This document shows positions 11,001 to 19,428 of a stretch of DNA of 64,000 bases, piece after piece (the first letter of the stretch is position 1; each line of letters begins with the position of its first letter). Made by a program: the position numbers and the translations under genes. Under the pieces are notes generated by a model. It did no database searches and had not been told where the DNA came from. It saw only the letters and a list, made by a program, of their open reading frames with translations. The DNA is from CAZBMJ01 sp964493205 (lineage in GTDB: Bacteria; Myxococcota; UBA727; JABDBI01), in contig CAZBMJ010000001.1 in assembly GCA_964493205.1 (NCBI GenBank), forward strand, positions 1 through 64,000, read 5' to 3'.

Positions 11001-12257
11001 AAATTCGTCGCTCTAAACAGACAAGGTGCCATTAAAATTGTTGATGATACTGGAAGAGAAAGAGAAACCTATCCTGCTGTTTATGGTGCTGTTATTGGTG
11101 TGAAAAATGGCGATATAGTTAAACCTGCAACTAAATTGGTTGAATGGGATCCTTATTCTGTGCCTATTTTAACAGAAGCTTCTGGACAAGTTCATTTTGG
11201 TGATTTGTTTGAAGGTGTGACTCTCACTGAACAAGTTGATGAAGGCTCTGGTTTATCTCATAAAGTAGTTATCGAGGGCAAGGATGCTAATGCTCGGCCA
11301 AGAGTAACTATAAAAGATGCTGCTGGAAATCCTATAGCTCTAAAGGGAACATCAGTTGCTCGCTATCTACTTCCTGTGGGAGCAGTAGTTTTAGTAAATG
11401 ATGGTTCGAAAGTAGAAGCTGGTGATATTTTAGCTAAAGTAAGCCGTGAAGCTTCTAAAACTAAAGATATTACCGGAGGTCTGCCAAGGGTAGTTGAATT
11501 ATTTGAAGCAAGAAGGCCTAAAGATCATGCGGTGATCTCTGAAATAAGCGGTATGGTTTCTTTTGGTAAAGATACCAAGGGTAAAAGAAAAATTTTAGTT
11601 ACTCCAGAAATTGGTGATGCTAGAGAATATTTAATACCAAAAGGTAAGCATATTAGAGTTCGTGAAGGCGACTTTATTAGAGCTGGCGAGCCTTTGATGG
11701 ACGGCTCTGTGAATCCTCATGATATTTTAAATGTTTTGGGTGAAAAAGCTTTGGCGAAATATTTAGTTGAAGAAATTCAAGAAGTTTATCGTTTGCAAGG
11801 TGTGCGTATTAACGATAAGCATATTGAAACGATTGTCCGACAAATGCTTAGAAGAGTTAAGATTAAAGATTCAGGAAATACTCGTTTCTTAAATGAAGAG
11901 CAAGTTGAAAAACAAACTTTTGAAACAGAAAACGACCTAGTTATACAGTCTGGTGGTAAGCCAGCTATTGCTGAGCCTTTATTGCTTGGTTTAACTAAAG
12001 CGTCTTTGTCTACAGAATCTTTTATTTCTGGAGCTTCTTTCCAAGAAACAACTAAGGTTCTTACAGATGCGGCGGTTTCTAGTAAAATAGATTACTTACG
12101 TGGCCTAAAAGAGAACGTGATTATGGGTAGACTAATACCAGCTGGTACAGGGTTGCCTAACTATCGTTATCTTAATGTTGTAGTGGATGATAACGGCTCT
12201 ATTAATGAAGGTGGTTTGATGGAAAGTATTCCAGTTGAATTGCTAGAAAGTCCGTAA
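8094..12257 (+). CDS. rpoC: RNA polymerase beta' subunit
   Basis: The 1387-residue protein has the N-terminal zinc ribbon ([20 protein letters not shown]), the clamp, the catalytic [12 protein letters not shown] with the three Mg-binding aspartates, the second zinc-binding cluster ([13 protein letters not shown]) and the trigger loop region. The length matches proteobacterial beta'. AGGAAGG precedes the ATG. It is the second gene of the rpoB-rpoC unit and is closed by a strong intrinsic terminator about 25 bp after its stop codon. Confidence 0.99.
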   Translation: [1387 protein letters not shown]

Positions 12258-12278
12258 AAATCTAGAATAAGTATTTTT

Positions 12279-12309
12279 AAAGCCTCAAGTTTAAATTGAG
12301 GCTTTTTTA
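12279..12309 (+). terminator. Intrinsic terminator after rpoC
   Basis: AGCCTCAA (12281-12288) pairs with TTGAGGCT (12296-12303) around a 7-base loop. Flanking A and T residues extend the stem, and a run of T follows. It separates rpoBC from rpsA. Confidence 0.92.
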
Positions 12310-12320
12310 TTTTTTCCTAT

Positions 12321-12347
12321 TTGACAAATAGCCGTAAATAGTAAATA
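12321..12347 (+). promoter_or_regulatory. Possible rpsA promoter
   Basis: A perfect TTGACA at 12321-12326 lies just after the rpoC terminator. The best -10-like sequence, TAAATA at 12342-12347, gives a short 15-base spacer, and AATAAA sits at 17 bases. The box is real but the pairing is weak. Confidence 0.35.
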
Positions 12348-12414
12348 AAACTCTTGATTAAACATTTTTTCACTTTTTCACTTTAAAAATGAAAGAGTTT
12401 TTGGAATTTTTTAT

Positions 12415-14169
12415 ATGATTAGCAAGGATAGTACAGCAATAAACGAAGAAGAATTATCATTTGAGAAACTTTTAGAAGAGCAGTATTCTAAAGATAATGT
12501 ATCAGAAGGCGGAATTGTATCTGCTACAGTTTTATCAATAAATAAAGACTTCGTGCTAGTGGACGTAGGCTATAAATCTGAAGGGTTAATAGCAACTAGT
12601 GAATTTGCTGTTGTAAATGGTGAGCCGCAGATTAAAATTGGCGATAAAGTAGACGTATTGGTTGAAACTCGTGAAAACGAGTATGGCCACATGGTCTTAA
12701 GCAAAGAGAAAGCTGATAAACTAAAAATATGGGATGAAATATCTCTGGCTTCTGAGCGCAATGAAGTTGTTGAAGGAACAGTTTTAAGCAGAGTCAAAGG
12801 CGGATTACACGTAGATATTGGTGTAAAAGCTTTCTTGCCAGGCTCTCAAGTAGATTTACGACCTATTCGCAACTTAGACAAACTAATAGGTGAACGCTTT
12901 ACTTTTAGTATCATTAAATTTAACAAAAAACGTGGCAATATAGTTTTAAGCCGTAGAGCTCTTCTAGAAAAAGACAGAGAAGAAAAACGTAAAGAAACCC
13001 TAAAACACCTTAAAGAAGGCGCAGTGATGGAAGGTATTGTTAAAAACCTTACAGATTACGGTGCATTTGTTGATTTGGGTGGCGTTGATGGTCTATTGCA
13101 CGTAACAGATATGAGCTGGGGCCGCATTCAAAACCCAAATGGCTTATTGGAAGTAGGGCAGCCTGTTAAAGTTGTTGTTCTTAAGTATGATGGCGAATCA
13201 GAACGTGTATCTCTAGGCATGAAGCAAACTCAAGAAGATCCATGGCAAATGGCTCAAAGAGACTTCCCGGTTGGAACGAAAGTTTCAGGTAAAGTAGTAT
13301 CTCTTACAGATTACGGCGCATTTATTGAGCTTAAACCAGGTGTTGAAGGCTTAATTCACGTATCAGAAATGTCTTGGACTAAGCGTGTTAAACATCCATC
13401 AAAAATAGTGAATATTGGCGATGAAATTGAATCTTTAGTGCTTGAAATTGATGAAAAAGAGAAAAGAATATCATTGGGTATGAAACAAGTAAAACCAAAC
13501 CCATGGTCCTTGTTAGAAGAAAAATATCCAGTTGGCACAGTAATCCGTGGCCAAGTAAGAAATCTTACAGACTTTGGTATCTTTATTGGCATAGAAGAAG
13601 GAATCGATGGTTTAGTGCATATTAGCGATTTGTCTTGGACTCAACGAGTTAAGCATCCTTCAGAAATGTTCCAAAAAAATGATGAAGTTGAAGCAGTTGT
13701 TCTTAACATTGATGTTGCTAGTGAAAGATTTTCCTTGGGTATCAAGCAATTGCACGAAGATCCTTGGAGTAGAATTCCTCAAGTATATCCTCGTGGTGCT
13801 AGAGTTAAGGGAATCGTTACTAAGGTCGCAGATTTTGGTGCCTTTATTCAAATTGAACCAGGTATTGATGGTCTATGCCACGTATCAGAGTTTTCTAGCG
13901 AACATGTAGAAGACCCACATTCTTTCTTGAAGCCAGGTGATGAAGTAGACGTAATGATCATCGACAACGACAAAGAAGAAAGAAAAATTGGGTTGTCTAT
14001 TAAGGCAGTAAGCAAAGCTGACAAAGGCTTAGACTATAGGGCTTATTTGGCAGAACAAAATAAACCTAAAAAATCAGGTCCAGCAAGCAGCAGCGGTTCT
14101 CAAGGTATGGGTACTTTGGGAGATGCACTAAAAGGCAAACTATCTGGTGGTAACTCTGATAACGAATAG
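12415..14169 (+). CDS. rpsA: Ribosomal protein S1
   Basis: The 584-residue protein has six S1 (OB-fold) RNA-binding repeats. The first two are the shorter, divergent ribosome-anchoring type. The last four show the classic pattern of G-x-V-x(4)-DYGAF-hydrophobic-DL followed by GL-hydrophobic-H-hydrophobic-S, as in TDYGAFVDLGGVDGLLHV. S1 sits on the small subunit and feeds mRNA to the ribosome. The C-terminus is a Ser/Gly-rich tail. It has its own terminator and a possible promoter, so it is probably monocistronic. A second S1-repeat protein at 36243-38048 is a diverged paralogue. Confidence 0.95.
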   Translation: MISKDSTAINEEELSFEKLLEEQYSKDNVSEGGIVSATVLSINKDFVLVDVGYKSEGLIATSEFAVVNGEPQIKIGDKVDVLVETRENEYGHMVLSKEKADKLKIWDEISLASERNEVVEGTVLSRVKGGLHVDIGVKAFLPGSQVDLRPIRNLDKLIGERFTFSIIKFNKKRGNIVLSRRALLEKDREEKRKETLKHLKEGAVMEGIVKNLTDYGAFVDLGGVDGLLHVTDMSWGRIQNPNGLLEVGQPVKVVVLKYDGESERVSLGMKQTQEDPWQMAQRDFPVGTKVSGKVVSLTDYGAFIELKPGVEGLIHVSEMSWTKRVKHPSKIVNIGDEIESLVLEIDEKEKRISLGMKQVKPNPWSLLEEKYPVGTVIRGQVRNLTDFGIFIGIEEGIDGLVHISDLSWTQRVKHPSEMFQKNDEVEAVVLNIDVASERFSLGIKQLHEDPWSRIPQVYPRGARVKGIVTKVADFGAFIQIEPGIDGLCHVSEFSSEHVEDPHSFLKPGDEVDVMIIDNDKEERKIGLSIKAVSKADKGLDYRAYLAEQNKPKKSGPASSSGSQGMGTLGDALKGKLSGGNSDNE

Positions 14170-14192
14170 TTACTAAGCTATACATACCTTTA

Positions 14193-14216
14193 AGGCGCGT
14201 TTTTACGCGCTTTTTT
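14193..14216 (+). terminator. Intrinsic terminator after rpsA
   Basis: GCGCGT (14195-14200), loop TTTT, ACGCGC (14205-14210), then six T. A short but GC-rich stem. Confidence 0.9.
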
Positions 14217-14275
14217 ATTCTGTTACCAAAATTTCAACTAACTTGCTATATATCTTAAAAGAGGCTTTAAATAAC

Positions 14276-15862
14276 ATGAACGAAGTAGTAGTCTTGAAAG
14301 AAGATTCTCATAAAAACATTACCTATGCCACGTTGATACAGGCATTTTTTACTTCTTTATCACGTGTTTTTGGTATGATTAATAATGTTATTATGCTTCA
14401 TGTTTTTGGCGCAAGCTTTGTTACTGATGCATTTTGGATGGCTTATACAATACCTAATGTTTTGCGTAGATTTTTTGCTGAAGGTTCGCTATCTATGGCA
14501 TTTGTTCCTGTTTATTTACAGACTAAAGAAGATGACAAAGATAAAGCTAAAGATTTTTTTAGGGATACGTTGGGCTTTTTATTAATTACTCTTTTTATTA
14601 TTACTGTATTATGTATTTTTTCTTCTTCTATTTTAGTAAAAATGTTTGCTTATGGCTTTACTGATAACGCTTATCAATTTTCTATTACCAATACTATGAC
14701 CAAGTGGCTTTTTCCCTACGTTTTTATGGTCAGTATAGTAGCTTTATTTGGAGCTTATTTGCAGTGCCATAAAAAATTTGCAGCTATGTCTGCCTCACCA
14801 ATACTTTTAAATATTTCTATGATCTTATCTATGATCTTTTTATCAAGCTTTTTTATGCCGTCTATTTATTGTTTAATAGTTGGAGTTTTGTTAGGTGGTC
14901 TTTGCCAAATAATTTTAATGATATTTGCTTTATATAAAAACTCTTTGTTAGTAAGCCCTAGATTTAATTTTAAAACTCAAGCAATGAAAAAACTTATGCG
15001 CTTACTTGGCCCAGCATTATTTGGGGTGTTTGTGTATCAATTGAATATTATTGTTTTAAGGCAACTGGCAAGCTTTTTAGGCGAGGGACAAATAACTTAC
15101 TACTCTAATGCTGATAGATTAACCCAGCTCATAAGTGGAGTTTTTGGAGCTTCTATTGCAGCAGCAGCCTTACCTCAGTTAAGTATAGACGTTAGTAAGT
15201 CAAGCCTTAAACAACTTTTTAATACCTTAGAGTTTAGTTTAAAGCTAAATAGTTTTATTATTACGCCGTGTGCATTAGGCCTATTAATTTTTGCCAAGCC
15301 AATAGTGGCCATTGTTTATTTTCATGGAGCGTTTAATTTTAAAGATGCTCATTTTACTGCTATTACTTTGATGGGTTTTGCTCCAAGTTTAATCTCATTT
15401 GGTTTTTCTAGGGCTGTTATGCAAGCATATTATGCTCTAAACGATACAAAAACACCGGTGATTATTGGGTTTTTTACGGTTTTTATTAATTTGATCTTAG
15501 GTGTGTTGCTGTTTAACTATGCAGTGCTAGGACTAGCTTTGACGTTATCTGTCTCAAGCTTTTTTCAATATTATTTATTAATATTTTATTTAAAGAAAAA
15601 AGTGGGCGATGAGTATGATTTAAAAATTAATAAAACTTTTTTGGCTCATTTAGCTATTTCTCTTGTTGCCTGTATGGTGGGATTATTAATTCAAAATTTA
15701 GGAAACTTTTCCATAGGATTTAGTGTTTATAATGCTTGTGTCTTGGGATTAATGGCTCTATGTTGTGGAACTTGTTATTTTAGCTTTTGTTATTATTTTG
15801 GTTTTAAAGAGGCAAAAACTTTTTTTTCTATGCTTACAAAAAAAATTAAAATGCCTAAATAA
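14276..15862 (+). CDS. murJ: Lipid II flippase MurJ (MviN family)
   Basis: This 528-residue polytopic membrane protein begins with the MurJ signature SLSRVFGMINNVIM and contains AFWMAYTIPNVLRRFFAEGSLSMAF, split here as the AFWMAYTIPN and FAEGSLSMAFVP motifs, typical of the family that flips lipid-linked peptidoglycan precursor across the inner membrane. About 14 hydrophobic segments fit the MOP superfamily fold. I prefer the ATG at 14276 over an in-frame TTG 33 bases upstream: it follows AAGAGG, though with a longish 12-base spacer. Its presence argues that the cell makes peptidoglycan. A 232-bp gap to nrdA has no clear terminator beyond a weak GAGGT/ACCTC inverted pair. Confidence 0.93.
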   Translation: MNEVVVLKEDSHKNITYATLIQAFFTSLSRVFGMINNVIMLHVFGASFVTDAFWMAYTIPNVLRRFFAEGSLSMAFVPVYLQTKEDDKDKAKDFFRDTLGFLLITLFIITVLCIFSSSILVKMFAYGFTDNAYQFSITNTMTKWLFPYVFMVSIVALFGAYLQCHKKFAAMSASPILLNISMILSMIFLSSFFMPSIYCLIVGVLLGGLCQIILMIFALYKNSLLVSPRFNFKTQAMKKLMRLLGPALFGVFVYQLNIIVLRQLASFLGEGQITYYSNADRLTQLISGVFGASIAAAALPQLSIDVSKSSLKQLFNTLEFSLKLNSFIITPCALGLLIFAKPIVAIVYFHGAFNFKDAHFTAITLMGFAPSLISFGFSRAVMQAYYALNDTKTPVIIGFFTVFINLILGVLLFNYAVLGLALTLSVSSFFQYYLLIFYLKKKVGDEYDLKINKTFLAHLAISLVACMVGLLIQNLGNFSIGFSVYNACVLGLMALCCGTCYFSFCYYFGFKEAKTFFSMLTKKIKMPK

Positions 15863-16094
15863 CGCCATTTTTTTGAGGTCTGATAAAAAAAATGTGTTTT
15901 TACCTCTAGCCTTTTAACATAAGCTTTTTATTGTGATGTATATTTTAAAAATAAGTTTAAAAAGTTTGTTGGTACTTTACTAAAACTTAAATCAGCTATA
16001 GTCACTTGCTTAAAAATTGATTTTTTGATCGATTAAGAATGAATTTTCTAAAATTTTCGAGCAATGTTATGGCAAGAACTAATGGGGGACTAAT

Positions 16095-18392
16095 ATGAAT
16101 ACTGTTAATAAAAAATATAAAGAAAAAGAGGCTATTAGCATAGCTGAAGAATTTCTGATTGCTCACTCGGCTTCTTTACCTGACGTTAATCTTAAAAACT
16201 TAAAAGAAAGTTTTATTAAAAGCATGGCTCAGGAAATTAGCAAAAAAGAGATTTTGGAGATCTTAGTGAGGCAAACAGCTTCTTTAATCAAAGAAGATCC
16301 TAGTTATGGGAATTTGGCAACAAGCCTTTTAAATCAGCTTATCGAAGATGAAGTAGCCCAGCAAACAGTAACTACTTTTAGTGATTCCATAGCATTAGCT
16401 TTTGAACAAAAGCTATTAACAAATCAAATATATGAATTTGTTATGAGCAACAAAGATGCTCTCAATGCTAGTATAGATAGTAAGTTTAATACACTTTTTA
16501 GTTATTTTGGCCTTTCCACTGTTTATGATCGTTATTTATTAAGACATCCTACCATCAGAACTGTTATAGAGCGTCCACAGTATCTATTTATGAGAGTTGC
16601 GTGTGGTGTTTATCAGGATGTGCAAAAAGCTGTGGAACTTTATGGCTTAATGGCTTCTTTTGATTATATGCCAGGTTCTCCTACGCTCTTTAACGCAGGG
16701 AGCAAAAATCCTCAATTATCATCTTGCTTCTTAATGGATTCGCCTAACGATAGCATTGAAGATATTTATGAAAAATATAAAGAAGCCGCTATGCTCTCTA
16801 AACACGGTGGTGGTATAGGTATTTCCTATTCTAAAGTTCGTTCAAGAGGGTCTTTAATTAGGGGAACTAATGGTAAATCTAGCGGTATTATTCCATGGCT
16901 AAAAACTCTTGACTCTTCTGTGGCTGCTGTAAATCAAGGTGGACGACGAAAAGGCGCTTGTTGTGTTTATCTAGAAACTTGGCACCCAGATATTGAGGCA
17001 TTTTTAGAGTTGAGAGATAATACGGGTGATGAATCTTCCCGTACCCATAATATCAATATAGCTAATTGGATTCCTGATTTATTTATGAAGAGAATAGAGC
17101 AAGATGCTATGTGGTCTTTGTTTGATCCAAGCCGTCACCCAAAGCTTAGTGATACCTATGGTGAAGAGTTTGAAAGAATTTATCTAGAAGCAGAAAGCAA
17201 TAAAACTTATGATAAACAAGTAAAAGCAAGAGATCTTTATGGCAAAATGATGAGGACACTGGCGCAAACAGGTAATGGCTGGATGACTTTTAAAGATACT
17301 TCTAATTTAAAAAGTAACCAAACCTCAGTAAGTGGGCAAGTTATTCATTTATCTAATTTATGTACAGAAATCTTAGAAGTTAACTCTGCCAATGAAATTT
17401 CTGTTTGTAATCTAGGAAGTATTAACTTATCTAGACATATGAATGGCAGAAATTTTGATTTTGATAAGCTTAGACAAACAGTAGATGTAGCCGTTAGGCA
17501 ATTAAATAAAGTTATTGATACTACTTATTATCCAGTAACTCATGCTAAAAATTCTAATTTACGATGGCGACCTGTCGGTTTAGGTCTAATGGGGTTGCAA
17601 GATGTGTTTTTTAAAATGCGTATTCCTTTTGATTCTAGTGATGCCAATGCTTTAAGCCAAAAGGTCTCTGAAGAAATTTATTTGCAAGCTTTGTCTACAA
17701 GTTGTGATCTGGCCAGAATAGAAGGTCCTCATCAGGATTTTTATGAAACAAGAGCAGCAAAGGGATTATTACAACCAGATCTATGGAATAATAGTCAAGC
17801 CAATAAAAGATTTGATGAAGTAAAAGAAAAAATACAAAAATATGGCTTAAGAAATTCACTTTTGATAGCCATTGCCCCTACAGCTACTATAGCTTCTATT
17901 GTTGGATGTTATGAGTGTATTGAACCTCAAATCTCCAATATATTTAAGAGAGAGACGCTATCTGGTGAATTTTTACAAATTAATCAATATTTAGTCGCTG
18001 AGTTAAAACAGTTAAATCTTTGGAACGATCGCGTCAAAGAACAAATTATTGATAACAATGGCTCTATACAAAACGTTTTGGATATTCCACAAGAGTTAAA
18101 GATTCTTTACAAAACTGCTTGGGAAGTTCCTCAAAAGGCATTAATAGATCTAGCAGTTTCTAGGGGTCGATTTATTGATCAAAGCCAATCACTAAATCTC
18201 TTTATGGAAACTCCTAATATTGGGAAATTATCTTCTATGTATTTTTACGCTTGGCAGCAGGGTTTGAAAACTTGCTATTACTTGCGTTCAAGACCTGCCA
18301 CTGAAATTAGTAAGACTAAAAATATAACAACAGATACACAAGCAGTATCATGTTCATTAGAAAACCCAGAGATGTGTGAATCTTGTGGTTAA
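16095..18392 (+). CDS. nrdA: Ribonucleotide reductase class I alpha subunit
   Basis: The 765-residue catalytic subunit reduces ribonucleotides to deoxyribonucleotides. The active-site cysteines are visible in QLSSCFLMDSP, SNLCTEI and SVCNLGSINL, and the C-terminal redox pair is the terminal CESCG. The extreme N-terminus lacks the K-R-D-G nucleotide-binding start of a full ATP-cone; only something like the cone's second half can be aligned (LPDVNLKNL to about residue 70), so dATP inhibition may be lost or changed. GGGGG precedes the ATG. nrdB follows after 25 bp. I found no clear NrdR-box pair in the upstream gap. Confidence 0.95.
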   Translation: MNTVNKKYKEKEAISIAEEFLIAHSASLPDVNLKNLKESFIKSMAQEISKKEILEILVRQTASLIKEDPSYGNLATSLLNQLIEDEVAQQTVTTFSDSIALAFEQKLLTNQIYEFVMSNKDALNASIDSKFNTLFSYFGLSTVYDRYLLRHPTIRTVIERPQYLFMRVACGVYQDVQKAVELYGLMASFDYMPGSPTLFNAGSKNPQLSSCFLMDSPNDSIEDIYEKYKEAAMLSKHGGGIGISYSKVRSRGSLIRGTNGKSSGIIPWLKTLDSSVAAVNQGGRRKGACCVYLETWHPDIEAFLELRDNTGDESSRTHNINIANWIPDLFMKRIEQDAMWSLFDPSRHPKLSDTYGEEFERIYLEAESNKTYDKQVKARDLYGKMMRTLAQTGNGWMTFKDTSNLKSNQTSVSGQVIHLSNLCTEILEVNSANEISVCNLGSINLSRHMNGRNFDFDKLRQTVDVAVRQLNKVIDTTYYPVTHAKNSNLRWRPVGLGLMGLQDVFFKMRIPFDSSDANALSQKVSEEIYLQALSTSCDLARIEGPHQDFYETRAAKGLLQPDLWNNSQANKRFDEVKEKIQKYGLRNSLLIAIAPTATIASIVGCYECIEPQISNIFKRETLSGEFLQINQYLVAELKQLNLWNDRVKEQIIDNNGSIQNVLDIPQELKILYKTAWEVPQKALIDLAVSRGRFIDQSQSLNLFMETPNIGKLSSMYFYAWQQGLKTCYYLRSRPATEISKTKNITTDTQAVSCSLENPEMCESCG

Positions 18393-18417
18393 AATTTATA
18401 AAGAATAAGGTGAAATT

Positions 18418-19416
18418 ATGTTATTAGATGCAAAACTTAATTTAACGCTTAGGCCAATGCTTTATCCTAAGTTTTATGAAATGTATAAAAATGCCATTAA
18501 AAATACTTGGACGGTTGACGAAGTTGATTTGCGCTCTGATATAGATGACATTAGTCAAAAACTAAACGACAAAGAGATACATTTAATCAATCGCTTGGTA
18601 GCTTTTTTTGCTACTGGCGATTCTATTGTTGCTCATAATTTAGTGCTAAATCTTTATCAGCACATTAATTCACCAGAAGCTCGAATGTATTTATCTAGAC
18701 AGCTATATGAAGAGGCACTACATGTGCAGTTTTATTTGACGTTACTAGATACTTATTTGCCTGATCCTAAAGAACGGCAACAAGCTTTTAATGCCATTAA
18801 CGATATTCCGTCTATTAAAAAGAAAGCTGAATTTTGTTTTAAATGGATGGATTCCATTCAAGATATGAAAGTGGCTAAAAGCACCGCTGAAAAAAAGAAA
18901 TTTTTACTCAATATGATGTGCTTTGCTTCTTGCATTGAAGGTCTATTTTTCTTTGCAGCTTTTGCGTATGTTTATTATTTGCGTTCAAAGGGTTTATTGC
19001 ATGGTTTGGCCACAGGAACCAATTGGGTTTTTCGCGATGAAAGTGCTCATATGGATTTTGCTTTTAGCGTAGTTGATACTATTAGACAAGAAGAACCATC
19101 GTTATTTGATGAACAGCTTGCTAATGACGTAAAAGCCATGATGAACGAAGCTATTGAATGCGAATATGCTTTTGGTGAAGATGTTTTGGGGGGCGGAATT
19201 TCAGGTTTTTCTTTGCCACAACTAAAACAATATCTGGAATTTGTAGCTGATCAAAGATTAGCTCGTTTAGGTTTTAAGCCTATGTTTTTTAGTAAAAATC
19301 CTTTTCCTTTTATGGAATTACAAAATGTTCAAGAATTAGCTAATTTTTTTGAGCGTAGAGTTTCAGCTTATCAGATGGGAATTTCTGGTGAAGTAGAACT
19401 GGATCAAAATTTTTAG
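18418..19416 (+). CDS. nrdB: Ribonucleotide reductase class I beta subunit
   Basis: The 332-residue ferritin-like subunit carries the metal ligands in YEEALHVQFY (E-x2-H, then the Tyr three residues after the His) and in FRDESAHMDF (E-x2-H). The Tyr after the first ExxH is the position of the radical-bearing tyrosine of class Ia enzymes, so this does not look like the Tyr-less class Ic form. AAGGTG lies before the ATG. It forms an operon with nrdA and may continue into rseP, whose start is 12 bp downstream. Confidence 0.95.
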   Translation: MLLDAKLNLTLRPMLYPKFYEMYKNAIKNTWTVDEVDLRSDIDDISQKLNDKEIHLINRLVAFFATGDSIVAHNLVLNLYQHINSPEARMYLSRQLYEEALHVQFYLTLLDTYLPDPKERQQAFNAINDIPSIKKKAEFCFKWMDSIQDMKVAKSTAEKKKFLLNMMCFASCIEGLFFFAAFAYVYYLRSKGLLHGLATGTNWVFRDESAHMDFAFSVVDTIRQEEPSLFDEQLANDVKAMMNEAIECEYAFGEDVLGGGISGFSLPQLKQYLEFVADQRLARLGFKPMFFSKNPFPFMELQNVQELANFFERRVSAYQMGISGEVELDQNF

Positions 19417-19428
19417 TTGGAGTATTAA

